Shown here: piece after piece, positions 24,779 to 32,507 of the stretch
Layout of the letters: the number at the start of each line of letters is the position of its first letter
Position numbering within the stretch: the stretch's first letter is position 1
From: a virus
Virus record (IMG/VR): IMGVR_UViG_3300046171_000184
Span: 1 to 48,459 of that record
Direction: 5' to 3' (one strand)
DNA length: 48,459 nt
Translations under genes and position numbers: made by a program
Notes under the pieces: model-generated
Seen by the model: only the letters and a program-made list of their open reading frames with translations
Databases searched by the model: none
What the model was told of the DNA's origin: nothing

Positions 24779-27700
24779 TTACATTGTCATAAACAATAGA
24801 TGAAACATCCAGTGTCTTACCAGTTACATGAGTGAACGCGTTTGTAGAAAGTGTTACACCAACACCAGTCACACTAGCTCCACTGATAGCTACAACGGAT
24901 GAAGCTTCAAAGGCATTATTGGTAGTAATACCAGTAATACGATAGAGTGAGTTATATCCTTCATATGAAGTAGATTGGATACCAGCAACACGAACTGTAT
25001 CACCAACATTATTACCAATTTGTGTTACAGTCACAGTTGCTTGTGAGAATCCTGTGGTTGTAGCCGTTCCAGTTATATTCAGAACATCTCCAACTTGATA
25101 GTCAGAACCACTGTTCATGACCTCAACATCTGAGATACTACCAGAACCATCTACTGTGATTCTTGCTGTAGCACTTACCCCTCTTGCACTTCCTGTATTA
25201 ACGAGGATTGCGTTATAAAAGTTCTCAATAGATCCAGTACCATTACCATATCCAGCACCACTACTAGCAACACTAACAACAGAAGCTCTATTCAGTCCAT
25301 GATCATGTTGAGTGAAGATGGTATGAGCTGTTCCTGTTGGATTGGAGATAATGTCAGTAACACCAAGACCTACACCAAAGTCAAGTAAAGCGGTATCAAT
25401 AGTCTTTTTGGTGATACTGTTTCTAGGATCATCAACTACAACTTCACCAAGAGGAGTTGGTTTGGCATATGTTTTAGAACCATTAGGATCAAACTGAGGA
25501 TTATCTCTATCATACTGTGGATACAGATCTCTGATAGGTGATGGGAATGAGAATTGATCCTTATCATTGAATGGTGATACAACAGGAGTGTTAGATGAAT
25601 CAATAACAGTCAGATAGTAGATACCATCTTGTTCTCCAGTCACATACTCTCTTAAAGTATTAACATCATAGATGAAGAAAGTGTCCTTAGATTGTGTTCT
25701 CTGGAATGTAGGTAGAGATGTGGTTCTCAGTGATGTGTTGTTCTGGAATGAACCAGGATCAGCTACAGGACCACTTACAAAGAAGGTGTTAGCACTTGAG
25801 ATACCAGAAACTGTGAATTTATTATTGAACGCTGAGTTAGCAACACCAGTTGTATTATTGCTAGACTGAACATTATTGATTCTAATTTGTGTTCCTTCAA
25901 TCAAACCGTGTGGTTGTTCAGAAGTGAAATATGAAGTACCACCAGCCCAATTAGCCTCTCTCAAGAAACTGAAATTTCTCATCTCAGTTTCATTGGTCAT
26001 AGTGACCAAACTTGGGTTGTACTGAAGTGCAACCTCAACATTACTGTCACCAGTTACTTTGTTTGATTCCTGAAGAACATAATTGACTCTAGGAGCACGA
26101 GCAGAGGTAATACCACTACCAGCAGGAACTACATATCTGAATGTGTAAATCTTCTCGTTATTCTTTCTGGTATCAGGTTTTCTAGTGATGAATGTTCTTG
26201 GTGTTGCAGCTCCAAGACCAGCCACACCAAGAGAAGCCACTGTTCCATAGATGGTATTCTCTGTTGTAGTAGTAGATACATTAACAAACCACTGGTTCTG
26301 AGTATTGTCATACTGAACAGGGTGTCCAATATCACCAGCGATCTTATCAGATACTCTAGATTCAATTACCAGGTTACCACCAGCGTTGTTGAAACTAGTT
26401 TCTGAACCATCTAGAGAATCATTGAGTGTGGTTGCCAGTTGAATCTGGTTAGCAGCAACACCATCAGTGATGGCAAAATATAGTCTATTGTTGTCCAGAC
26501 CATCAGGTAGTCTAGCATTATCACTCAGAATCCTAACACTTTCACCATTAATAAATCCATGATTCTCAGTGAAGGTGATAGTAGAAGATGCAATACTATT
26601 ACCTGTTCCTACATTTCTACCAATATTGTATGCCTTTACAGAACTCTTGTCTGTATCAGGCATCACGATACGAGCAAAGTAGTTAGTTGGAGTTCCACCT
26701 TGTGAGATGATAACATTCAACTTATCATTCACCTTAGCTCCAACTCTATATCCCTGAATAACAGTTTCAGGAATAGAAGACTCGTTTGTCTCCTGATACA
26801 GATAAAGATGACCAGTGGAAGCAACACCAACAGTCTTTGCTACATCAATAGAATTAAATTCTAGGTTGACATTCTGTGTTACACTCTCCCTTGGTGGAAT
26901 AATGTGTGAGATATAACCAACATCGTCTCTTGTAAATGCTTCTTCTCTAAATCCTTTCGAAATCAGTGAGTTCTGACCAAAGTTAGAGTTGGAGTTTGTA
27001 ATACTGGTATCACCACCAGATTCGTTGATGAACTGTTGTGCAAAACCAATAGCGAAGATCGAAACTTGCTGAGTTACAGAGTTGTTCGATGTCTTCATAT
27101 GGAAGTTATAATATGAAGGCTTGTAGATAGCGTTAGGATCACTATGGAGGTTATCTACAGTGGTGGAATCATCAAATCCACCTGTGCTTTGGTTGAACTT
27201 CAGGAATGCATTGTCATCCTTCTGGAGAGATACACCAGTGAATTGAGCAACAACCATGGATTTAAATCCAGTGGCTTTTGATCCATCAGCGTGCATACCA
27301 CACATACCATACACTGATCTCAGTGAGATATTGAAGATGTATGGAGATGCAGAGGTAACTGTATCAGTATCCAATGCAACAGTAGCACCAGTAACAGCAG
27401 GAAGTGCATCTACTGGAACATCAGGAACTTGATAGGTGAATGATAGCGTTTCACCATCAGAATTACTAGTCAGAACTTCCTGAACAGAATAACTACCATT
27501 ATAATCACTATCTGCAACACCATTCACAATGAATGTGGTGTCTACATCCAAACCAGCAACACCAGATGACATTGTTGCAGTAACAATAGCAGTAGATGTA
27601 GATCCATCACCAGCCTTGATACTTGTAATACCAACTTCACCACCAGTTGGTCCGACAATACGGAATTCATCAACCTTGGTTTGAATATCAAGTGTTCCTG

Positions 27701-27965
27701 AAGGATAATCAGGTTCGATTGCTCTACCAGATGCAGAACCATAGGCCAAACCAACCTTCTCATAATACATATCCAGATCAGTTCTGGCAGATGAGTAGGT
27801 TACAAAGTCATCAGCAATATTGACACCATTTGCACCATCAGCATACTCAAAACAAGTGAGTTTGTGGTGTGAGAAGTTAGGAACAAACTGAGCAGTTGTA
27901 TAGTCCTTGTATGCCAAACCATTTGGATCAGGCAGTCGAACATCGAGAACTGCCACAGGTAACAA
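24729..27965 (-). CDS. central segment of the long structural protein
   Basis: This 1,078-aa open segment is authentic from about DLPDPNGLAYKDYTTAQFVP (near 27930) to DNVSGFATVVT (near 24760). It includes FSHHKLTCFEYADGANGVNI, SVYGMCGMHADGSKATGFKS, MVVAQFTGVSLQKDDNAFLK, GYISHIIPPRE, LYLYQETNESSIPETVIQGY and KDTFFIYDVNTLREYVTGEQ, then DRDNPQFDPNGSKTYAKP. These mark a very large virion protein conserved in T4-like marine phages. Its place in the particle is not known to me; the location between baseplate and fibre genes suggests a baseplate-periphery or fibre-connector component. No catalytic motif was recognised. Confidence 0.8.
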   Translation of the reverse strand: MLPVAVLDVRLPDPNGLAYKDYTTAQFVPNFSHHKLTCFEYADGANGVNIADDFVTYSSARTDLDMYYEKVGLAYGSASGRAIEPDYPSGTLDIQTKVDEFRIVGPTGGEVGITSIKAGDGSTSTAIVTATMSSGVAGLDVDTTFIVNGVADSDYNGSYSVQEVLTSNSDGETLSFTYQVPDVPVDALPAVTGATVALDTDTVTSASPYIFNISLRSVYGMCGMHADGSKATGFKSMVVAQFTGVSLQKDDNAFLKFNQSTGGFDDSTTVDNLHSDPNAIYKPSYYNFHMKTSNNSVTQQVSIFAIGFAQQFINESGGDTSITNSNSNFGQNSLISKGFREEAFTRDDVGYISHIIPPRESVTQNVNLEFNSIDVAKTVGVASTGHLYLYQETNESSIPETVIQGYRVGAKVNDKLNVIISQGGTPTNYFARIVMPDTDKSSVKAYNIGRNVGTGNSIASSTITFTENHGFINGESVRILSDNARLPDGLDNNRLYFAITDGVAANQIQLATTLNDSLDGSETSFNNAGGNLVIESRVSDKIAGDIGHPVQYDNTQNQWFVNVSTTTTENTIYGTVASLGVAGLGAATPRTFITRKPDTRKNNEKIYTFRYVVPAGSGITSARAPRVNYVLQESNKVTGDSNVEVALQYNPSLVTMTNETEMRNFSFLREANWAGGTSYFTSEQPHGLIEGTQIRINNVQSSNNTTGVANSAFNNKFTVSGISSANTFFVSGPVADPGSFQNNTSLRTTSLPTFQRTQSKDTFFIYDVNTLREYVTGEQDGIYYLTVIDSSNTPVVSPFNDKDQFSFPSPIRDLYPQYDRDNPQFDPNGSKTYAKPTPLGEVVVDDPRNSITKKTIDTALLDFGVGLGVTDIISNPTGTAHTIFTQHDHGLNRASVVSVASSGAGYGNGTGSIENFYNAILVNTGSARGVSATARITVDGSGSISDVEVMNSGSDYQVGDVLNITGTATTTGFSQATVTVTQIGNNVGDTVRVAGIQSTSYEGYNSLYRITGITTNNAFEASSVVAISGASVTGVGVTLSTNAFTHVTGKTLDVSSIVYDNVSGFATVVTGSKSWFET

Positions 27966-28489
27966 CCACCTGTCAGTCTGAATAGAGAAGTTCTTTCAAT
28001 ACTATCGTTCTCAGGGTTGGGAACATATAGAGGACGAATCTTTGTCTTTCTCAGATCTTGTCCAACAATCGAAACACCACGGGGAACAATGACACCACCA
28101 TGAATAGAGTTCAGTTTGTAAAGTGCATTATCAGTGGTAGTAAGATCAAAGTTTGATGTGGAGTTAAAAGGTGAAAAATCAGAAGAGGTAGTGCCATCCC
28201 TCAACTGATAGTTATTTGTACCATCAGGAATCCATCCTGGTCTGTTATCAATAACGTGTTCTGCAGGATACAACATGATCGTCGTCTTTGCAAAACGATC
28301 ATTGTCTAATCCAACCTGATATGAGAATCTAGCTGCTTCTACAAGTGCTCTCTGAATTGTAAGGAACGGGCGACCCATCGAGTTGCCCTGATTCTCAATA
28401 CTATCAGTGGCATCCAGGTCATTTGGGTTTACATAAAGAATGTTACCACGAACGTTCTTTAGGAAATTATCTAAGCGACTGAGTGGCAT
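27800..28489 (-). CDS. N-terminal segment of the long structural protein
   Basis: I chose the start at ATG 28489 (MPLSRLDNFLKNVRGNILYV) rather than upstream codons because a late promoter (28511-28527) lies just before it and the residues upstream read through the promoter. The authentic part runs to GGCYLWQFSMFD (near 27927): NPNDLDATDSIENQGNSMGR, PFLTIQRALVEAARFSYQVG, DNRPGWIPDG, GGVIVPRGVSIVGQDLRKTK. There a missing C in GAC-CTG moves the message into 24729-27965. The PFLTIQRALxEAAR and GVSIVGxDLRKTxIRP phrases resemble pectate-lyase-like beta-helix fibres. With all three breaks repaired the protein is about 1,950 aa. Confidence 0.75.
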   Translation of the reverse strand: MPLSRLDNFLKNVRGNILYVNPNDLDATDSIENQGNSMGRPFLTIQRALVEAARFSYQVGLDNDRFAKTTIMLYPAEHVIDNRPGWIPDGTNNYQLRDGTTSSDFSPFNSTSNFDLTTTDNALYKLNSIHGGVIVPRGVSIVGQDLRKTKIRPLYVPNPENDSIERTSLFRLTGGCYLWQFSMFDCLIQMVWHTRTIQLLSLFLTSHTTNSLVLSMLMVQMVSILLMTL

Positions 28490-28510
28490 CTTACTCGCAC
28501 AATTACTTCT

Positions 28511-28527
28511 ATTAACCTTATTTAGTA
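28511..28527 (-). promoter_or_regulatory. late promoter for the long structural gene
   Basis: The minus strand reads ACTAAATAAGGTTAATA, 22 bases upstream of ATG 28489 and just downstream of the hairpin at 28538-28556. Confidence 0.65.
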
Positions 28528-28537
28528 TGCATAAAGA

Positions 28538-28556
28538 AACCACCTATAAGGTGGTT
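28538..28556 (-). terminator. hairpin terminator
   Basis: There is a perfect 8-bp stem, AACCACCT/AGGTGGTT, with a 3-base loop, followed on the minus strand by TCTTTAT. It lies 29 bases after the stop of the 54-aa gene and isolates the small-gene cluster from the structural gene to the left. The symmetric stem could also work on the other strand. Confidence 0.7.
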
Positions 28557-28584
28557 TTGATTACCACAGAGTGGTACACTTCCT

Positions 28585-28749
28585 TCACACTTCATTATTT
28601 AGAAGGTATTCAATTGTGTTAGCAACATCGTCCATAGCATCTCTCAAATCTCTCTGACTACCACTCTCTTGAAGATAACTGTCTTCATTAGAGGTAAGTG
28701 TCCATCTCCATATTTCTAACTCTTTCGAAAACCATAAATTTACTACCAT
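28585..28749 (-). CDS. small conserved phage protein (54 aa)
   Basis: The protein starts MVVNLWFSKELEIWRWTLTS and continues QRDLRDAMDDVANTIEYLLN to NEV. Its ATG shares one base with the stop of the 59-aa gene (TAATG), so the two are translationally coupled. The aromatic WFSKELEIWRWTLT strand followed by an amphipathic helix makes a compact small protein; I believe similar short ORFs occur in T4-like cyanophages, but I cannot name a function. Confidence 0.65.
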   Translation of the reverse strand: MVVNLWFSKELEIWRWTLTSNEDSYLQESGSQRDLRDAMDDVANTIEYLLNNEV

Positions 28750-28928
28750 TAGAAAAGATGTAACTGGGTATTAGTTTCCTCTATGTATGTCACATCATGA
28801 GTTTCGACGTAGTTATGGAAACAGATCTTAAGTTCTTTTACTGTCAAACCACAATGTTTGGCAGCTTTAGGAACATTCCATCTTGCGATGAAAAGGTTTT
28901 CCATGGCTTCTCTAGTTGCTTTTCTCAT
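28749..28928 (-). CDS. small protein with HTH-like segment (59 aa)
   Basis: The protein starts MRKATREAMENLFIARWNVP, followed by KAAKHCGLTVKELKICFHNY. Residues about 18-42 (NVPKAAKHCGLTVKELKICF) have the spacing of a helix-turn-helix (a xAAxxxGLTxxELK pattern), so DNA binding is possible but not established. The start follows directly after the repeated hairpin element at 28931-28970. It forms a coupled pair with the 54-aa gene and sits among late structural genes; the 83-aa gene upstream has its own sigma-70-type promoter, so the three small genes may be early genes. Confidence 0.65.
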   Translation of the reverse strand: MRKATREAMENLFIARWNVPKAAKHCGLTVKELKICFHNYVETHDVTYIEETNTQLHLF

Positions 28929-28930
28929 TA

Positions 28931-28970
28931 AAAAAAAGTAAAGGGGTCAAAAAATACCAGGGATTTTTTA
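28931..28970. terminator. AT-rich bidirectional hairpin, copy A of a repeated intergenic element
   Basis: AAAAAAT-ACCAGGG-ATTTTTT forms a 7-bp A/T stem with T-runs leading out on both strands. The surrounding 40 bases (AAAAGTAAAGGGGTCAAAAA...) closely match 48031-48069. It probably terminates transcription or marks a processing site between small genes. Confidence 0.55.
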
Positions 28971-28999
28971 TTCGACTTTTTTGAAACTAAAAGTCGAAT
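28970..28999 (-). terminator. strong hairpin over the stop of the 83-aa gene
   Basis: ATTCGACTTTT and AAAAGTCGAAT form a perfect 11-bp stem with an 8-base loop. The stop codon of the 83-aa gene lies inside it. Together with the adjoining A/T hairpin (28931-28970) it makes a double terminator-like structure. Confidence 0.6.
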
Positions 29000-29238
29000 T
29001 TCCCTGTGGGTTCTGATACTACTGGTGATATGTATCTAACAATCTCATCATCAACAAGAGCCCTGACCATCTCCAGGACTTCCATAAACTCATCAACCGT
29101 ATCACACTCTACCTTACGTTCTGTTCCTTCATTAGAGAACATAACAAAGGTTCTTGCACCAACGTTGACCATGACATCTGTTAGATACTCATCGTCTTCG
29201 TTTTCAAGTTCAAAGTCTTCTGGGTTGTAATCCGTCAT
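28987..29238 (-). CDS. small acidic conserved phage protein (83 aa)
   Basis: The protein starts MTDYNPEDFELENEDDEYLT and continues DVMVNVGARTFVMFSNEGTE, then VECDTVDEFMEVLEMVRALV. The acidic head plus a short alpha/beta body is compact; there is no recognised domain. I believe small proteins of this pattern recur in T4-like cyanophages, but no function is known to me. It has its own extended -10 promoter (29261-29269), unlike the late genes around it, and ends in a strong hairpin, so it is an independent transcription unit. Confidence 0.7.
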   Translation of the reverse strand: MTDYNPEDFELENEDDEYLTDVMVNVGARTFVMFSNEGTERKVECDTVDEFMEVLEMVRALVDDEIVRYISPVVSEPTGKFDF

Positions 29239-29260
29239 AGAGTTCTTTTGATACTTAGGT

Positions 29261-29269
29261 ATTATAACA
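29261..29269 (-). promoter_or_regulatory. sigma-70-type extended -10 promoter
   Basis: The minus strand reads TGTTATAAT, an exact TGnTATAAT, 22 bases upstream of ATG 29238. No convincing -35 hexamer is visible, which an extended -10 can tolerate. It lies just downstream of a small G+C inverted repeat (AGACCC...GGGTCT, 29275-29294). Use of the host sigma-70 polymerase would suggest early or middle expression. Confidence 0.55.
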
Positions 29270-29323
29270 CACTCAGACCCCTGTGGGTGGGTCTTGTGAC
29301 AGTTTCCTATTCGGTCCCTGTGT

Positions 29324-30283
29324 TCAATAGGTTCTTATAGGGGATGAGTTCATTTGACTCATAAAACTACCATTTGCAGTGAGTTCATTTTCTGAGTTAC
29401 CAATATGTGTTCTATATGCCCAGATAGCAATGTTCAGTTCATTTCTCTTTGTTCTTACTGAATTTACAAGTGTTATCTTCTCAGGGAATGAGTTACTACC
29501 TGATAATGCAGCTTCTGCGGCATTTCTAGCACTAATAGCGGCATTCAGATCACTATCATTACAACCTGAGAGAGATGCATATGCTTGTTGAGCTAATCCC
29601 ACATTTCCATTAAAAATTCTCACATCACCTTCTGATGCATTACCACCACCAGCTGAAATTGGTTTCTGTCCAAATCCAACTGCATAATAAATCTTACCAG
29701 CACCAACGTTTGGTTCCACAACATTTACAATATCATCAGGTAACAGATCAGGATCTGGGAAACCCTCCAAGAACTTATTCCACTCCTGAGATGCTGGACT
29801 AGCACCATTATTAATATACTTAATCTTCACACCATTTCCAAAATCACTGTTACCAAGTAGACTGATTGTTTGTGGAGCATATGGACTAACTTCTGGGTTA
29901 ATCGCAAACTCATCACTAATCAGATCTGGATCTTTACTGAAATCAAAGTATGTATACTTACCATCACTGCCTGGTGCAGTTACAGCAGAAACAGACGGAT
30001 TTTGTAGTGTAATTAGTGGAACAGTATATGTTGACGCAGTTCCCACACTAATAACATCACTATAAGGTCTAAGGTCCATGGTGGTAGAACTCACACCAAC
30101 AACAATATTACCAGCTTCTGCAAAAATACCAAATCTGCTTGGTGTTATGACCATGCCAGTTTTAATTCCAAGATTAACATTAGGTGTTAATAATGTGATT
30201 GTATTAAACCCTGCAGAAATAGTTCCAATACCAGTAGCTACGAATAAATCACCGATATCTCTAGCATATGGCTCATTATACAA
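29324..30283 (-). CDS. C-terminal segment of a conserved virion protein
   Basis: The segment starts inside the reading frame at LYNEPYARDIGDLFVATGIG and runs TISAGFNTITLLTPNVNLGI, KTGMVITPSRFGIFA, VVGVSSTTMDLRPY, then DPDLISDEFAINPEVSPYAP, QTISLLGNSDFGNGVKIKYI, NNGASPASQEWNKFLEGFPD. The last 100 residues are helical (SGCNDSDLNAAISARNAAEA, NSVRTKRNELNIAIWAYRTH). It joins TRQPPxNLHGLL of 30276-30554 through one base. The gene as a whole is a large virion protein of T4-like marine phages with an unknown place in the particle. Confidence 0.7.
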   Translation of the reverse strand: MYNEPYARDIGDLFVATGIGTISAGFNTITLLTPNVNLGIKTGMVITPSRFGIFAEAGNIVVGVSSTTMDLRPYSDVISVGTASTYTVPLITLQNPSVSAVTAPGSDGKYTYFDFSKDPDLISDEFAINPEVSPYAPQTISLLGNSDFGNGVKIKYINNGASPASQEWNKFLEGFPDPDLLPDDIVNVVEPNVGAGKIYYAVGFGQKPISAGGGNASEGDVRIFNGNVGLAQQAYASLSGCNDSDLNAAISARNAAEAALSGSNSFPEKITLVNSVRTKRNELNIAIWAYRTHIGNSENELTANGSFMSQMNSSPIRTY

Positions 30284-30554
30284 TAGAAGACCATGGAGGT
30301 TGTCGGGTTGCTAGATAAGTATCAAATGCAGAACCAGCACTGACTAGTGTTTCATCACCACCCATAGCAACTGTAGTAATTCCTGGACCAGTACCTCCAC
30401 CACCAACTGGTCCTGTATACCACATCATTGACCCTGTAGTAGAATCCAATAGCGGAAGTTCCAGTGCCAGTATTTTCAAGTTTAGGATAAGTTGGAGATA
30501 GTTTAGTACAGGTACAAATAACATCATTTCTGATACCACCTGCTCCAGGACCAC
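30276..30554 (-). CDS. middle segment of the conserved virion protein
   Basis: The authentic part begins about SMMWYTGPVGGGGTGPGITT (near 30430) and continues VAMGGDETLVSAGSAFDTYL, ATRQPPW. It continues the 30355-30843 segment (ENTGTGTSAIGFYY) after a one-base change near 30440 and hands over to 29324-30283 near 30295 in the same way. The ETLVSAGSAFDTxLAxxQP phrase fits the family. Confidence 0.6.
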   Translation of the reverse strand: MVLEQVVSEMMLFVPVLNYLQLILNLKILALELPLLDSTTGSMMWYTGPVGGGGTGPGITTVAMGGDETLVSAGSAFDTYLATRQPPWSSIV

Positions 30555-30843
30555 TAGTAACTGCAGCAGTATTGATACCAGTTACTCTCCAGAAGAGATC
30601 ACTTCTACAATTCTGAACATCAATCCTCTTCTGATATTCATCTCTTACTTTCTCAAGAGTATTGTTTGTTTCAACAATAATATTTTGCAGGTTCCTATCT
30701 ACATTCTTGATAGCTTCATCGTATGGAATCTTTTCATTATCACTTAAAGTAATCTTCAATTTTGCCTGCTCAACAGTATTTCTAGCAGTTGTACTGATAC
30801 CAGAAACACCACTGGACATTTGATCTGTATATAATTCAGCCAT
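30355..30843 (-). CDS. N-terminal segment of the conserved virion protein
   Basis: The segment starts MAELYTDQMSSGVSGISTTA and contains a helical region (NEKIPYDEAIKNVDRNLQNI, IVETNNTLEKVRDEYQKRID) followed by RSDLFWRVTGINTAAVTSGP and TKLSPTYPKLENTGTGTSAI. The last roughly 25 residues are out of frame. The ATG at 30843 follows a late promoter at 30850-30863. The rejoined gene 29324-30843 encodes about 505 aa. Confidence 0.65.
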   Translation of the reverse strand: MAELYTDQMSSGVSGISTTARNTVEQAKLKITLSDNEKIPYDEAIKNVDRNLQNIIVETNNTLEKVRDEYQKRIDVQNCRSDLFWRVTGINTAAVTSGPGAGGIRNDVICTCTKLSPTYPKLENTGTGTSAIGFYYRVNDVVYRTSWWWRYWSRNYYSCYGW

Positions 30844-30849
30844 TATGAG

Positions 30850-30863
30850 TTTTTAGTTATTTA
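30850..30863 (-). promoter_or_regulatory. T4-type late promoter
   Basis: The minus strand reads TAAATAACTAAAAA, preceded by another TAAA that contains the stop codon of the oxygenase gene (30865). It is 7 bases from ATG 30843. Confidence 0.65.
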
Positions 30864-30864
30864 T

Positions 30865-31539
30865 TTACAGTTCTAACCACTTTGTGGGATGAGTGCACCC
30901 TTGATGATAATTTTGATACTCTGGTTTCAAAGTCACTCTTACATCACCAGCAATTACAATTCTTTCATTCTCTTGGTCTGACACCTTCAGAGTAGAGTGA
31001 AGAACATCACTTGGAAAGATGAGAACACTGCCTTCATGTGGTGTAATAGTATAGTTGTTACAGTTGTATTTGTTAAATCCTTTGATTGTATTTCTTTGTT
31101 TACTAGTCTCAAATAATCCACCAGTATTCTCATTTACATTTTTAGATTGTGACACACAGAATTTGTCTGAATTGTCACATGACTTGAGGTAGTAAACAAA
31201 ACTTATATTTGCCTCATTGTGACTATGAACATTCAAAACAGGCACTTCTTTATTGTGATATCCAACCCATGATTTGGATACAAAGTAACTCAACTTCTCA
31301 TGATCCACATTCAAGTGAGTCATGTAATCATCAATATTTTTTTTCAGATCATCAAAGAAAGGTTCATACTTTTCTTCTGTATGTAAGAAGATGCGACCTG
31401 AGTATTCAGGACTTTCATTCTCATAACCATTGAACCAATATTGTTTCAGTTCATCAGTATATTGTTTGAACTCGCTATGACAATCAATATTCCCCTGATA
31501 AACAACCAGAGGAAATATCTCATGAACTTTACTCATCAA
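30865..31539 (-). CDS. 2-oxoglutarate/Fe(II)-dependent oxygenase-like protein
   Basis: This 224-aa protein has the metal-site pattern of the small 2OG-Fe(II) oxygenases common in marine phages: LNVHSHNEANISFVYYLKS (His105, His107, Glu109 as candidates for the first ligands), then GSVLIFPSDVLHSTLKVS with the distal His181, and Arg193 in NERIVIAGDVRV as the likely 2-oxoglutarate contact. These enzymes hydroxylate proteins or other molecules; the substrate here is unknown. It is the last gene of the baseplate operon and overlaps the stop of the 323-aa gene by 4 bases (ATGA), so it is expressed with the structural genes. It may modify a virion protein (inference). Confidence 0.8.
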   Translation of the reverse strand: MMSKVHEIFPLVVYQGNIDCHSEFKQYTDELKQYWFNGYENESPEYSGRIFLHTEEKYEPFFDDLKKNIDDYMTHLNVDHEKLSYFVSKSWVGYHNKEVPVLNVHSHNEANISFVYYLKSCDNSDKFCVSQSKNVNENTGGLFETSKQRNTIKGFNKYNCNNYTITPHEGSVLIFPSDVLHSTLKVSDQENERIVIAGDVRVTLKPEYQNYHQGCTHPTKWLEL

Positions 31540-32507
31540 TTATCATTCAATCTATACTCACTATTATCACCTGGATAGTCATTAGTTGTTAAGCCTTCAT
31601 ACTCAGGGATATTCTTTTCACCATCAGTTCTCACACCAAATACCACATAACTACACTTGATAGGACCACCTGATGCATTCTTCACAGTCACTTTAGTTCC
31701 CCATTCAATCTTCTCAACAAACAATTCTTGATAAGAACCCATGGGTGTAAGATGGACACCAATACTATCAGGATCAACTAACTCTCTCCAGTAATCTGGT
31801 AGGTTAATGGTTGTAGTATTCTCCATTCTACCACGATAGAATACCTCAGCATCTGGACCTTCAAGACAAATATGTCTCAGTCTATGATTTTCTTTGGTTG
31901 GGTGTGGAATATCAAATCCCTTCTTTAGTACAGCAATAGCATGAGTGGCGTTAAGTGTTGTTTTAGTTGTTATAAAATCAGGTGCAAACATAGGAGCTGC
32001 ACCTATAACTGGAGAATCTTTTAAGTCAAGAGCAACATTTTTATTAACACCAATCTCTGACTTGAAGAGTGCAAAGACTTTATTTGAAATGTCTGTATAG
32101 AGAGCTGCGATATCGTCTTTTATAATACTCGTATTGGTATATGCTGCCTCCAACAAAGTTATTGCTGTTGCTTGAACTGTAAAGAATGAAGGACCACAGA
32201 ATACAGTCACACCAACAGGACCAGCAAGATCACCAATGATCACATCAGTTGGTAGTGCTGGAACTAGTGGAGCGTTTCTTATTTTGACCAATGAGAGTGG
32301 TAGTGGAATGGCATCAGGATTGATACATCTACTGATACACACATTACTCTCACCAGGAGCAAAGACAGGAGTTCCAACATCTAGGGGACCTTCAATGAAG
32401 GCACTACCTCTGATATTGCCCTTTATCCCAACTAAATTGAGAGCTTGAGGAACTGATATACCAACTGTTAATTGTTTTTTTACACCAAAATCAGGTACAT
32501 TAGGCAT
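31536..32507 (-). CDS. structural protein with C-terminal HPTKEN-type domain
   Basis: In this 323-aa protein, residues 1-100 are a short beta-rich head (FGVKKQLTVGISVPQALNLV, GPVGVTVFCGPSFFTV) and about 130-200 a linker with a helix. Residues about 200-310 form a conserved domain: IPHPTKENHRLRHICLEGPD, AEVFYRGRMENTTTINLPDY, WRELVDPDSIGVHLTPMGSY, QELFVEKIEWGTKVTVKNAS, SYVVFGVRTDGEKNIPEYEG. The same domain alone makes up the next gene, 32500-32826. It is a common C-terminal module of virion proteins in T4-like marine phages; its function is unknown to me. Confidence 0.75.
   Translation of the reverse strand: MPNVPDFGVKKQLTVGISVPQALNLVGIKGNIRGSAFIEGPLDVGTPVFAPGESNVCISRCINPDAIPLPLSLVKIRNAPLVPALPTDVIIGDLAGPVGVTVFCGPSFFTVQATAITLLEAAYTNTSIIKDDIAALYTDISNKVFALFKSEIGVNKNVALDLKDSPVIGAAPMFAPDFITTKTTLNATHAIAVLKKGFDIPHPTKENHRLRHICLEGPDAEVFYRGRMENTTTINLPDYWRELVDPDSIGVHLTPMGSYQELFVEKIEWGTKVTVKNASGGPIKCSYVVFGVRTDGEKNIPEYEGLTTNDYPGDNSEYRLNDN

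Noticed and set aside
27900-27965. Programmed frameshift in the long structural protein
   Set aside because: No slippery heptamer is present at the joint, and a missing C in GACCTG explains it; the same gene has two more breaks of this kind.
28440-28622. Plus-strand 60-aa ORF over the terminator
   Set aside because: It crosses the hairpin, the late promoter and the start of the minus-strand gene and has no recognisable sequence.
29275-29294. G+C inverted repeat as an intrinsic terminator of the 505-aa gene
   Set aside because: The stem AGACCC/GGGTCT lacks a T-run on either strand; it might be an operator near the -10 element, but there is no support.
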